Below, one piece after another: positions 35,983 to 44,772 of a stretch of 64,000 nt of DNA. A model generated the notes under the pieces. It had not been told where the DNA came from. It saw only the letters and a list, made by a program, of their open reading frames with translations, and searched no databases. The DNA is from Svornostia abyssi. GTDB taxonomy: Bacteria > Actinomycetota > Thermoleophilia > Solirubrobacterales > Solirubrobacteraceae. The DNA lies in NCBI GenBank assembly GCA_024666565.1, contig CP088295.1, positions 744,001-808,000 of the forward strand. The letters run 5' to 3'. Every line of letters begins with the position of its first letter. Within the stretch, counting starts at the first letter, position 1. The translations under genes and the position numbers were made by a program.

Positions 35983-37459
35983 CTACCGAGCCCCGAAGTG
36001 CGCAACCGCCATCGGCGCGACATCGGTGATCGACCAGGCGCCGTCCTGCTCGCGCGCGGTGAGCACGCCGCCGGCGTTCACGCCGCTGAAGAGCAGGGCT
36101 CCCTCGCTGTCGACGCGGTGCAGCGAACCGTGGCTGCCGCCCCCGATGTGTGACTGCCCGCCCCAGTCCGGGAACTCCCAGCTCGGCGCGGCGCTCAGGA
36201 GCACGTCCCCGCTCGTGGGGCACGTCAGCGCGGCCCACACACGGGACAGCGCGTCGGGGTAGACGGGGCTCTCGATGCGGTGGTGATCGATCTCCGCCTG
36301 GATGGCCCCCCGGCTCGCCATGGACCTCCCAGCGGCGGCCCCGTGCGTCGGCGACGTCATCCCCCGGGGCGAAGCGCAGCTCGCCGCCCTCGCCGGAGAT
36401 GACCGCGCGGCGGTCGGCGTCGAGCCACATGACGAGGTCGACGCCGTCGGTCTCCCGGGCCGCCCGGACCAGCGGCGGCAGCGCGTCCTCCCGCGCGTCG
36501 GGCCGCAGGACGTAGAGCATCGCCGACCGGCTCGCCGGACACACCGCGATCTCCGCATCCGCCGCCCGCGCCCCGGACGGCCGGAGCACCTCCCAGTCGG
36601 CGGACACCGCGCCGGCCAGGTCGATCGTGGCCTCCACCGGCGCGTGCGAGTGGTCGGCCATGACGATCACGGCGTGCTGATCGAGGTACGCCTCGGTGCC
36701 GCCGAACGCGTGGAACAGCCGCTCGAGCTGACGGTCCGCCGCGGCGATCGACTGCACCTGGGCGTGCGGGCCGTGCTTGTGCGAGTACGCGTCGTTGTCG
36801 GGCAGGCTGAACAGCATGAAGTCGAACAGGTCGTGCTCGGCGAGGTGCGTCCCGACGCAGCCGGTGTGCTGGTCGCGCACCCCCGGCATGCCCATCTGGC
36901 TGAAGCACCCCGTCTGCCGGCTGGCGAAGAGGTCGGCGTAGAAGAACTCGCGCGGCCCGAGGATCGGCTTGCGGAACATCGTCGAAGCTGCGACGCGAGA
37001 GAGCGCGAACTCCTTGCTCGGCTTGTGCTCGTGGCGACCGCGGTACATGAGGTACGTCGTGCCGGCCGTGCGGACGTCCTGGTCGTCGAGCGCTTCGAAC
37101 ACCGTGAGCGCCTTGGGGTTCAGGTGCTCGCCGTTCATGTTGTAGACGGTGTCGGTGAGCTGCTTGCCCAGCCCGAACTTCCAGGACGCGGCGAACGACG
37201 ACCCGTACTCGACGTACCGCCCCTCGCGCCGCGAGTACCAGTTCATCGACGGGATGTGGTGGACGTCCTGGAGCGTGCCCGTGGCGATCGAGGCCGCGCA
37301 CACCGGCGTGACGCTCGGGAACGCGGCGACGCACGCCTCGGCGTTCGTCCCGCGCTCCTCGATGGCCTTGAGCGCGGGCGCGCGCCCGGTGTCGATCGCC
37401 CGCCGCAGCATCGAGGGCTTGCACCCGTCGATGACCGCGAGGACGAGCTTCGACGTCAC
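35983..37459 (-). CDS. Alkaline-phosphatase-fold type I phosphodiesterase/nucleotide pyrophosphatase (frameshifted)
   Basis: It starts at GTG 37459 with KLVLAVIDGCKPSML (metal Asp). AFPSVTPVCAASIATG holds the nucleophilic Thr/Ser region, then come FSLPDNDAYSHKHGPH (metal Asp and His) and VIVMADHSHAPV (metal Asp, His). After RRWEVHGEPG the frame is lost. Removing one base from the six-C run 36306-36311 restores AIQAEIDHHRIESPVYPDAL and a natural end at 35983, about 492 residues. Without correction the frame runs on into the gtrA-like gene. It has no signal peptide. It lies in the glycosyltransferase operon, so it may cleave a nucleotide-sugar or lipid-linked phosphodiester. Confidence 0.78.
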
Positions 37460-38040
37460 GGGCGGTTCAGGATCCGCAGCCCGGCGTACTTCTCCCCCGC
37501 GCGCTTGCGCGAGGCCACGAGCAGCCAGGCGGCGACCACGAGGGCGACGAGCGCCAACGGCGGGAACAGGAGCGACGCGGCGGTGACGAGCAGCGCCGTG
37601 CCGGCGGCGTACAGCAGGAGGAACGACCGCTCCTCCTCGCCGAGGCGCTGGGCGACGCGGCCGAGCAGCTGCCGCGAGGCGACGCCGAGCAGGACGGCGG
37701 CGGCGCCACCGACGAGGAGGCCCGGCCACCAGATGTCCGCCCGGTCGTCGAGCGAGCCGGCGGCCAGCAGCGCGCCGAGCACGACGCCGATGACGAGCAG
37801 GCCCTGGCCGAGCGGCTCCGCGATCTTGCCGCGCTGCTCGAGGGCCACCGTGACCGCCGCGGCGAACACGATGACGATGAGGAACACGGGCGATTCCAGG
37901 AACGAGAACGCCGTGCCCTCGAAGTCCACGGCGACATCGGCCGTGGCCAGTCCGCCCGTCACGAGGGTCGGGAGGAAGGGCCGGATGCCGGAGGCGCCAC
38001 CCACGCCGGCGCCCTGAAGGAGATCTAGGAGGAAGTTCAT
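37456..38040 (-). CDS. DUF4126-family membrane protein
   Basis: A 194-residue integral membrane protein with about five hydrophobic segments. The start LLQGAGVGGASGIRPFLPTLVTGGLA is the Gly-rich SGIRPFLP signature of DUF4126. The remaining helices are Leu/Val-rich, ending in a basic tail. Its stop overlaps the GTG of the phosphodiesterase gene as GTGA, so it heads the five-gene envelope operon. The molecular function is unknown. Confidence 0.82.
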   Translation of the reverse strand: MNFLLDLLQGAGVGGASGIRPFLPTLVTGGLATADVAVDFEGTAFSFLESPVFLIVIVFAAAVTVALEQRGKIAEPLGQGLLVIGVVLGALLAAGSLDDRADIWWPGLLVGGAAAVLLGVASRQLLGRVAQRLGEEERSFLLLYAAGTALLVTAASLLFPPLALVALVVAAWLLVASRKRAGEKYAGLRILNRP

Positions 38041-38109
38041 GGTTTCGATACCGTGCGGCCGGTGACGATAGACGACAGGGACCGTTCGACTCGTGGCGAA
38101 ACGGTGTCC

Positions 38110-39501
38110 ATGAGCCGGACCGGGGCACGATCGTCCGCGCGCAACCTGGAGCGGTACGCCAGCCTGTTCGCAGAGCGTACTCGCGTGATGACGTCGTCTG
38201 CGATGCGTGACCTCATGGCGATCACCGAGCGCCCGGAGGTCATCTCGCTCGCCGGCGGACTTCCCGACACGTCGACGTTCCCGCCCGAGCTGTTCGCCAA
38301 GGTCACCGCCCAGATGGCGGCGAAGGTCACCGCGAAGGCGCTGCAGTACGCGCCCACCGAGGGCATGGCCGCGACGAAGGACGTCATCGCCGAGGTCATG
38401 GCCGCCGAGGGCACGGAGGGCATCGACCCCGACGACGTGCTCGTCACGACCGGCGGCCAGCAGGTCATCGACCTCGTCTGCAAGACGCTCGTGGACCCGG
38501 GCGACATCGTCATCGCGGAGGCGCCGACGTACCCGGGCGCCGTCCCCTCGTTCAGCGCCTACCAGGCCGACGTCGTGCAGATCGACATGGACGAGGACGG
38601 GATGAAGATCGACCTCCTCGAGGAGACGCTCGATCGCCTCGAGGCCGAGGGCCGCCGCCCGAAGTTCATCTACACGATCCCGAACTTCCACAACCCGGGC
38701 GGCGTCACCATGTCGCTGCCGCGCCGCCAGCGGCTGGTGTCGATCGCCCGCGAGCGCGAGTTGCTCGTGCTCGAGGACAACCCGTACGGCCTGCTGCGAT
38801 ACGAGGGCGAGGCGCTGCCCACGCTGCGGTCGCTCGACGGCGGCGACTTCGTCATCTACCTCGGGACGTTCTCGAAGATCCTGGCCCCGGGCCTGCGCAT
38901 CGGGTGGGCGGTCGCACCGCGCCCGGTGCTGCAGAAGATGAACGTCGGCAAGCAGGGCGCCGACCTGAACTCGTCGTCGATGACCCAGCTGTTCGCCGCC
39001 GAGTACTTCTCGATCCCGGGCCAGTGGCGCGCGTACCTGGACTCGCTGTGCGAGCTGTACCGCGGCCGGCGCGACGTGATGCTCGAGGCGCTCGCCGAGC
39101 ACTTCCCGCCCGAGGCGACGTGGAGCACACCGCACGGCGGGCTCTTCCTCTGGGTGACCCTGCCCGATTACATCGACACGACCGACCTCCTCGCGCGGGC
39201 GCTGCAGGAGAACGTGGCGTTCGTACCGGGCCGCGCGGCGTTCCTCGACGGCCGCGGCGGGTCGTCGATGCGCCTGAACTTCTCCATGGTCGGCGATGCG
39301 GACATCCGCGAAGGCGTGCGCCGCATCGGCGAGGTCATCCGCGAACAGGTCGACTTCTACGGCACGCTCACCGGGTCGCACCGCACGGTGGCGCCGCAGG
39401 CCGAACCCGCCCCGGCCGAGGTCGATCCGGTGCTCGCCGACGTGCTGCATCTGCCGCCACGTCGCGCGGACGAGCAGGACACGGGCCGCGGATCGGCATG
39501 A
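38110..39501 (+). CDS. PLP-dependent aminotransferase, class I (MocR/2-aminoadipate aminotransferase-like)
   Basis: A 463-residue fold-type I enzyme: ISLAGGLPDTSTFP, LQYAPTEGMAATKDVI, TTGGQQVIDLVCK, AEAPTYPGAVPSF, YTIPNFHNPGGVTMS, VLEDNPYGLLRY and the PLP Lys in LGTFSKILAPGLRIGW. These are the marks of 2-aminoadipate/aromatic aminotransferases without the GntR DNA-binding domain. A C-terminal 50-residue Pro/Ala tail is extra. ATG 38110 is preferred; an earlier frame-open ATG-like codon at 38053 adds a poor N-terminus. Its stop overlaps the ddl start as ATGA. Confidence 0.88.
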   Translation: MSRTGARSSARNLERYASLFAERTRVMTSSAMRDLMAITERPEVISLAGGLPDTSTFPPELFAKVTAQMAAKVTAKALQYAPTEGMAATKDVIAEVMAAEGTEGIDPDDVLVTTGGQQVIDLVCKTLVDPGDIVIAEAPTYPGAVPSFSAYQADVVQIDMDEDGMKIDLLEETLDRLEAEGRRPKFIYTIPNFHNPGGVTMSLPRRQRLVSIARERELLVLEDNPYGLLRYEGEALPTLRSLDGGDFVIYLGTFSKILAPGLRIGWAVAPRPVLQKMNVGKQGADLNSSSMTQLFAAEYFSIPGQWRAYLDSLCELYRGRRDVMLEALAEHFPPEATWSTPHGGLFLWVTLPDYIDTTDLLARALQENVAFVPGRAAFLDGRGGSSMRLNFSMVGDADIREGVRRIGEVIREQVDFYGTLTGSHRTVAPQAEPAPAEVDPVLADVLHLPPRRADEQDTGRGSA

Positions 39502-40421
39502 GCCGGGTCGCGGTCCTGCAAGGCGGGCGCTCGCTCGAACGGCAGGTCTCGCTGCGCTCCGGCGCCCGGGTCACCGACGCGCTGGAGAACCTCGGCCACG
39601 ACGTCGTCGTCATCGACGTCGGCCCTGACCTCGTCGACCGGCTGCGCGAGGTGCGACCCGACGTCGCGTTCATCGCGCTGCACGGCCGTGACGGCGAGGA
39701 CGGCACGGTGCAGGAACTGCTGGAGCTCGTCGGCGTGCCGTACACGGGGTCCGGCATCAGCGCGTGCATCCGCAGCTTCGACAAGGTGCTCGCCAAGCAC
39801 GCGTTCCGCGACGCCGACATTCCGACGCCCGACTTCTTCGCGTTCACCGAGACGGCGTTCAAGGCGCTCGGCGCCGCCAACGCGCTGCCGGAGATCGAGG
39901 AGCGCCTGGACTTCCCGATCGTGGTCAAGCCCGCCGGGCAGGGGTCGGCGCTGGGCATCAAGTTCGCCGACAACGCGGGCGCGGTGCCCGCCGCGCTGCT
40001 CGCCGCGTTCTCCTACGACGACAAGGTGCTGCTCGAGCGGTTCGTGCACGGCCCGGACCTCGCGATCTCCGTGCTCGACGGGGAGGCACTCCCGATCGTC
40101 GAAGCGGTGCCGGTGGGCGAGCGCTACGACTTCGAGGCTCGGTACACCGTCGGGCAGACCGAGTTCGTGTGCCCGGCGCAGCTGCCCGGCGGCGTCACGG
40201 AGGCGGCCCAGGAGCTCGCCGTGCGGGTCTGGGACGTGCTCGGGATGCGCGGGATGGCGCGGGTCGACGTGATGCTCTCCGAGGAGACCGGGGAGCTGCA
40301 CGTCCTCGAGGCCAACGCGATCCCGGGACTGACGGACATCTCGCTGTTGCCGCAGGCCGCCGAGGCCGCGGGGATCAGCTACGACGCGCTCATTCAGCGG
40401 CTGCTGGATCTCGCCTCGTAG
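39498..40421 (+). CDS. ddl: D-alanine-D-alanine ligase
   Basis: A 307-residue ATP-grasp enzyme that joins two D-Ala for peptidoglycan precursors. Marks are VLQGGRSLERQVSLRSG, FIALHGRDGEDGTVQELLEL, PYTGSGISACIRSFDKVLAKH, VVKPAGQGSALGI and the catalytic end VLEANAIPGLTDISLLPQAA. The usual HG.GGEDG is HGRDGEDG here. It is coupled to the aminotransferase upstream by ATGA. This pairing suggests that the aminotransferase may supply or recycle an amino acid for the wall, but that is inference. Confidence 0.92.
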   Translation: MSRVAVLQGGRSLERQVSLRSGARVTDALENLGHDVVVIDVGPDLVDRLREVRPDVAFIALHGRDGEDGTVQELLELVGVPYTGSGISACIRSFDKVLAKHAFRDADIPTPDFFAFTETAFKALGAANALPEIEERLDFPIVVKPAGQGSALGIKFADNAGAVPAALLAAFSYDDKVLLERFVHGPDLAISVLDGEALPIVEAVPVGERYDFEARYTVGQTEFVCPAQLPGGVTEAAQELAVRVWDVLGMRGMARVDVMLSEETGELHVLEANAIPGLTDISLLPQAAEAAGISYDALIQRLLDLAS

Positions 40422-40665
40422 CGGCGTCGATCGCCTGCTCGGCCAGGTGGCGGCTCACGCCGCGCGCCTTCGCGTACTCCGCGATGGCGCCGGCCCGGTT
40501 GCCGCGGTCGAGCTGCGCCTGCGCCTCGGGCGGGATCGCGGGCTCGACGGGAGGGACGTAACCCGTGTGGGCCACGACCGCGGCCAGCGTGGATTCGAGT
40601 GCTGTGACCCGCCGTCGCAGGTCGGCGATCTGCTCGGCCCAGCGCTGCTGCTCGGCTTCCGCCAA
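40390..40665 (-). CDS. Small protein with coiled coil and L7/L12-like helix
   Basis: A 91-residue protein. The N-terminal half is a predicted coiled coil (QRWAEQIADLRRRVTALESTL). A Pro-rich linker follows, then GNRAGAIAEYAKARGVSRHLA, which resembles the C-terminal helix of ribosomal protein bL12 and of short bL12-like proteins in actinobacteria. It overlaps the 3' end of ddl by 32 bases on the opposite strand and lies 7 bases after the bifunctional nuclease gene. The role is unknown. Confidence 0.6.
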   Translation of the reverse strand: MAEAEQQRWAEQIADLRRRVTALESTLAAVVAHTGYVPPVEPAIPPEAQAQLDRGNRAGAIAEYAKARGVSRHLAEQAIDAATRRDPAAAE

Positions 40666-40672
40666 GACCGGC

Positions 40673-41158
40673 CTACTCGCCGGCGAAGTCCTCGGGGGAC
40701 ACCTGGTCGAGGAAGTCCTTGAACTTCTCGACGACCTCTTCGGTGTCCTCGACCTCGTGCTCGAACTCGATCGCCGATTCGGCGATGACGTCCTCGGCGG
40801 CGAAGATGGGAGCGCCAGAGCGGACCGCGAGTGCCAGCGCGTCGGAGGGGCGGGAGTCGATCTCGATCTCGCGGCCGTTGATCGCCAGCGTGATCTGGGC
40901 GAAGAAGGTGTTGTCCTTCAGCTCGGTCACGACCACCTGCGTGCACTTGGCTTCGAGCTCGCCGAGCATGTCCACGAGAAGGTCGTGGGTCATCGGGCGG
41001 GGCGTGCTTGCGCCCTGCAGCTTCATGAGGATCGCCGCCGCCTCCGGATGCCCGATCCAGATCGGGAGGAACTTGTTGGAGTCGACGGTCTTCAGCAGGA
41101 CGATCGGCTGCTTGCCGACCATGTCGAAGCTGACCCCGTAGATGACCATCTCCTGCAT
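40673..41158 (-). CDS. Bifunctional nuclease-family protein (DUF151)
   Basis: A 161-residue protein of the DUF151/BFN family. The core runs from PIVLLKTVDSNKFLPIWIG, through RPMTHDLLVDMLGEL, to the signature IDSRPSDALALAVRSGAPIF. An acidic C-terminal tail follows (EFEHEVEDTEEVVEKF). Plant and mycobacterial relatives show nuclease activity, and the domain is widely conserved in actinobacteria. It is likely co-transcribed with the 91-residue gene downstream. Confidence 0.9.
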   Translation of the reverse strand: MQEMVIYGVSFDMVGKQPIVLLKTVDSNKFLPIWIGHPEAAAILMKLQGASTPRPMTHDLLVDMLGELEAKCTQVVVTELKDNTFFAQITLAINGREIEIDSRPSDALALAVRSGAPIFAAEDVIAESAIEFEHEVEDTEEVVEKFKDFLDQVSPEDFAGE

Positions 41159-41217
41159 CGCGCTGAAGCATAGCCGTCGGGGTCCGGCCCCAATCCCGGC
41201 CTGCGACGGTGCCGTCG

Positions 41218-42606
41218 TCAGCGTCCGACGGTGATGCCGAGGCGGCGCGGCAGGTCGGCCACGAACCGTGCGACCGGGCTCGGCCGCCGGCCGGCGGACT
41301 CATCGTCGTCCTTGCGGATGAGCGCCGCCCGGACGAGGCTCGCTCCGACCCACCGGATCGGCTCCGGGGGCACCGTGCCGCGCGGGGGCCCGACCAACGG
41401 CAGCCGCGTGCGGTCGTCGTCGTGCCCGAGCGCGCGGGCCGCCAGGATGTCGCCGAGCAGCCGGGTCGGGCCGACGCCGCGCCCCGTGTAGCCGTACGCC
41501 GCGTCCACGCGTGGGCCGAGCGGAACCACCGCGGGCAGCGTGGTGGGCGAGATGTCGATCGGGCCGCCCCATCCCTGCTCGATCGTTCGGCCCCGAAGTT
41601 CCGGCAGCAGCTCGACGAGATGGCGTGCCGCGCGGTCCAGCGCCGCGGGGTCGTGCTGGACGGGACCGTGCAGCCGCGCGCCCGCAGCGGGCCGGCCTCC
41701 ACCCCAGCCGGACACGATCCGGCCGTCGGGCGTCGTCCGCAGGTAATCCAGGAGCGTGCGGCGATCGACGACGGCCTCGCCGCCCGTCCAGCCGTAGTGC
41801 GCGAGGACGTCGGGCACCGGCTCGGTGACGAGGGCGTGGCTCGAGCCGACGGTCAGGCGGTGACGCAGCGGTCGGAGCGCGCCGAGCGCGGGACCGGCGG
41901 AGAGGACGGCCCGTTCAGCGCGGACCGATCCGCGAGCAGTGCGGACGAGGACCGCGTCGGCGTGCTCGTGCACGGCGTGAGCTGCCGAATGCTCGAAGAC
42001 CCGCACGCCTTGGTCGATGAGGCGGTCGCGCAGCGCACGGGCGAGTCGCGCCGGCTGAATCGTGGCGCCTGGGACGAGCACGCCGCCGCGAGCCGACGGG
42101 GCGCCGAAGCGCGCACGGGTCTCGTCCTGGGAGAGCGCGATGGCGCGGTCGGGCACGCCGAGCCGCCGCGCGATCGTGACCGCGTCGCCGTGGACCGCAT
42201 CGTGGAAGGGGCTCGTGGCGACGCTGAGGAACCCACCCTGGCGAAACCACGCGTCGACGCCCTCATCCCGGCACCAGTCGCCGATGGACGTGACAGCATC
42301 CTCGCAGGCCATGGCGATCGCGAGCGCGTCGTCGTCGCCGTGGTGCTGGACGAGCGCGCCCAGGTTCAGCCACAGGCCCTTGCAGAAGCCGCCGTTGCGC
42401 CCGCTCGGGCCGTGGCCGCACCGGTCGCGCTCCAGCAACACGATGCGGCAGGCCGGGTCGAGTTCGAGCGCCCGCCAGGCAGCCCACAGACCCGTGTACC
42501 CGCCGCCGACGATCACGAGGTCGGCCGTGAGGTGTTCGCCCAGGGGCAGGTCCGGGGGGCTCGATCCCGCTTCCTCGATCCACCAGCCGTCTGCGGAGTG
42601 CCGCAT
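41218..42606 (-). CDS. FAD-dependent oxidoreductase (DAO family)
   Basis: A 462-residue flavoenzyme of the D-amino-acid oxidase/glycine oxidase superfamily. The dinucleotide-binding motif is ADLVIVGGGYTGLWAAWRAL (residues about 28-48), followed by VLLERDRCGHGPSGRNGGF. A C-terminal GYTGRGVGPTRLLGDILA contacts FAD. Many such proteins near this GRNGGF pattern oxidise amines (gamma-glutamylputrescine oxidase type). The last 55 residues are a basic extension. The ATG at 42606 gives MRHSADGWWIEEAG, typical of this subgroup. Confidence 0.87.
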   Translation of the reverse strand: MRHSADGWWIEEAGSSPPDLPLGEHLTADLVIVGGGYTGLWAAWRALELDPACRIVLLERDRCGHGPSGRNGGFCKGLWLNLGALVQHHGDDDALAIAMACEDAVTSIGDWCRDEGVDAWFRQGGFLSVATSPFHDAVHGDAVTIARRLGVPDRAIALSQDETRARFGAPSARGGVLVPGATIQPARLARALRDRLIDQGVRVFEHSAAHAVHEHADAVLVRTARGSVRAERAVLSAGPALGALRPLRHRLTVGSSHALVTEPVPDVLAHYGWTGGEAVVDRRTLLDYLRTTPDGRIVSGWGGGRPAAGARLHGPVQHDPAALDRAARHLVELLPELRGRTIEQGWGGPIDISPTTLPAVVPLGPRVDAAYGYTGRGVGPTRLLGDILAARALGHDDDRTRLPLVGPPRGTVPPEPIRWVGASLVRAALIRKDDDESAGRRPSPVARFVADLPRRLGITVGR

Positions 42607-42738
42607 CGGCCACAGCGTACGGGGCAGGTCGCTGTGTCGCGCATGCGACACAGCGGACCGCGCAACGGTGACGGTCGCCGGGCCCGGGCACGCCGAACAT
42701 ATGGACATCGGACGATCCACAGCGGCAAGGAGGGCGCC

Positions 42739-42988
<250 letters not shown>

Positions 42989-43022
42989 GGGGCAGCGCAT
43001 GATAGCGGCCACGGCGCGCGGG

Positions 43023-43919
43023 TCACGCGGGCGTGCGTGCGCCCAGCCGGGCGGCGAGGTCGAGCGCCTCGTCGACGTCGGCGAGGTTGAGCTCAACCCG
43101 GTACCCGGTACCACGGGGCCGAACCCGGACGTCGGTGCCCAGCGCCGCGCCCAGCGCGTCCTCGATCTCGGTGGCGGCGGCGGCCTGGTCGGGATGGATC
43201 CCGCCGGTGGTCCGCGCCCTTGGCTTCCCGGAATCGCCCGTGCTGTCGGCCTCGTTGGCCTTCCTCGCACGGTCCTCGAGCACGCGGACGGACCAGCCCT
43301 CGGCGGCGGCGGTACGGCCGAGGCGCTTGCGGTCGGCATGATCCTCAGCCAGGAGCAGCGCCCGGCCGTGCCCCTCGGCGAGATCCCCGCGCTCCAGCAG
43401 CTCGAGCACCTCGTCGGGGAGATCCAGCAGGCGCAGCAGGTTCGAAACCGCGACGCGGCTGCGACCGACGCGGCGACCGACCTCCTCACGCGTGAGCCCC
43501 AACTCCTCGACGAGCGCGGCACACGCTCGTGCCTCCTCGACCGGGTTGAGGTCCTCACGAGCCATGTTCTCGATGAGCGCGACCTCGAGCGCCTGGGCAT
43601 CGTCCCGCTCGCGGACGAGGGCGGGGATCTGCTCCAGGCCGGCGAGCTTCGAGGCGCGCCAACGGCGCTCACCGGCAACCAGCTCGTACGTGCCGCCGGC
43701 GAGCGGCCGCACGAGCACCGGCTGCAGGACCCCGCGGGACTCCAGCGAGTCGGCGAGAGCCTGGAGGGCCGCCTCGTCGAAGTGCCGACGAGGCTGGTTC
43801 GGGTTGGGAACGATGAGATCGGTCGGCAGCTCGCGGAGCTCGTCGCCGGTGATCTCGGTCTCCTCGGAGACGGCGAGGATGGCGGCGAGGCCGCGGCCCA
43901 TGCCTCGGGACTTGCTCAT
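43023..43919 (-). CDS. parB: Chromosome partitioning protein ParB
   Basis: A 298-residue CTP-dependent DNA clamp that loads at parS sites. It has the N-terminal ParA-contact segment (GMGRGLAAIL), the NPNQPRRHFDEAALQALADS and VAGERRWRAS (CTP-binding GERRxRA box) motifs, and ALIENMAREDLNPVEEARA. A helix-turn-helix follows in LTREEVGRRVGRSRVAVSNLLRLL, and the C-terminal dimerisation domain lies after a charged linker. It overlaps parA by 4 bases (ATGA). A parS-like split palindrome lies 2 kb away. Confidence 0.96.
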   Translation of the reverse strand: MSKSRGMGRGLAAILAVSEETEITGDELRELPTDLIVPNPNQPRRHFDEAALQALADSLESRGVLQPVLVRPLAGGTYELVAGERRWRASKLAGLEQIPALVRERDDAQALEVALIENMAREDLNPVEEARACAALVEELGLTREEVGRRVGRSRVAVSNLLRLLDLPDEVLELLERGDLAEGHGRALLLAEDHADRKRLGRTAAAEGWSVRVLEDRARKANEADSTGDSGKPRARTTGGIHPDQAAAATEIEDALGAALGTDVRVRPRGTGYRVELNLADVDEALDLAARLGARTPA

Positions 43920-44671
43920 CGGGCGACAACCTCCTTGGCCAGCTCGAAGTACGCGTCCGAACCGACGCAGTGCGGATCGTGGTGGATGACCGGCCGCCCG
44001 AAGCTCGGCGCCTCGCTGATGCGGACGTTCCGCGGAATGACCGTGTCGAAGACCAGGTCGGGGAAGTGCGTGCGGACCTCGTCCTCGACATCGCGGGCCA
44101 GACGCGTGCGCCCGTCGTGCATGGTCAGCAGCATCCCGGCGACCGTCAGCCGCGGGTTCAGTGTGCGCTGGATGAGCTGGAGGGTCTCCAGTAGGCCTGC
44201 GAGGCCCTCGAGCGCGAAGTACTCGGTCTGCACCGGCACGATGACCCGGTCGGCGGCGACGAGCGCGTTGACCGTCAGTGGCCCGAGCGAGGGTGGGCAG
44301 TCGAGGAAGATGTAGGAGAACCGGTCGCGGAGCGGGGCGAGCGCGTCGCGAAGCAACGTCTCGGAGCCTGGCCGGCGGGGAAGCTCGACGTTCGCGCCCG
44401 CCAGGTCCGGGTGTGACGGCAGGAGCTGGAGGTTGGGGACGGCCGTGTCGCGGAGCGCGTCGATCGCGGTCGCGTCGCCACTGATGACGTCGTAGAGGCT
44501 GGGGGTGCCGTCCTTCGGGAGGCCCAGCGCGACGGTCGCGTTCGCCTGCGAGTCCGCGTCGACGAGGAGCGTTGGATACCCGGCCTCTGCGACACAGGCC
44601 GCGAGGTTCACGGCCGTGGTCGTCTTCCCGACCCCGCCCTTCTGGTTGGCGACTGCGTACACCGATCCCAT
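43916..44671 (-). CDS. parA: Chromosome partitioning ATPase ParA/Soj
   Basis: A 251-residue deviant Walker ATPase. The deviant Walker A KGGVGKTTTAVNLA follows directly after the N-terminus MGSVYAVANQ. Walker B-like FLDCPPSLG and the PVQTEYFALEGLAGLLETL stretch are typical of ParA/Soj. The start at ATG 44671 gives the family N-terminus. It acts with ParB to move origins to daughter cells. A 22-bp perfect palindrome lies 21 bp upstream of its start. Confidence 0.96.
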   Translation of the reverse strand: MGSVYAVANQKGGVGKTTTAVNLAACVAEAGYPTLLVDADSQANATVALGLPKDGTPSLYDVISGDATAIDALRDTAVPNLQLLPSHPDLAGANVELPRRPGSETLLRDALAPLRDRFSYIFLDCPPSLGPLTVNALVAADRVIVPVQTEYFALEGLAGLLETLQLIQRTLNPRLTVAGMLLTMHDGRTRLARDVEDEVRTHFPDLVFDTVIPRNVRISEAPSFGRPVIHHDPHCVGSDAYFELAKEVVAR

Positions 44672-44691
44672 GCGTCCGCCAGCGTAGCCGT

Positions 44692-44713
44692 CGACCGCGT
44701 CATGACGCGGTCG
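44692..44713. promoter_or_regulatory. 22-bp perfect palindrome upstream of parA
   Basis: CGACCGCGTCA/TGACGCGGTCG is a perfect inverted repeat without spacer, 21 bp before the parA ATG and 60 bp after the rsmG stop. The position fits an operator over the parAB promoter. A transcription terminator is less likely because the stem would need a loop within TCATGA and lacks a U-tract. Confidence 0.5.
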
Positions 44714-44736
44714 GAGCGGGCGATTCGGCACGGAGT

Positions 44737-44765
44737 CACGCGCAATATGCGGGGAATCGCGCGTG
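44737..44765 (-). terminator. Possible rsmG terminator hairpin
   Basis: CACGCGC (44737-44743) and GCGCGTG (44759-44765) pair perfectly over 7 bp with a 15-base loop, starting 8 bases after the rsmG stop on the minus strand. It is GC-only and lacks a U-tract, so it may be only a weak or processing structure. Confidence 0.35.
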
Positions 44766-44772
44766 CGGCGCG

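Noticed and set aside
35528..38128. An 866-residue open frame joining the phosphodiesterase to the GtrA-like protein
   Set aside because: Past about 36310 it reads Arg/Pro-rich nonsense until the GtrA start. The real phosphodiesterase end is found in another frame after a one-base correction, so this is no natural fusion.
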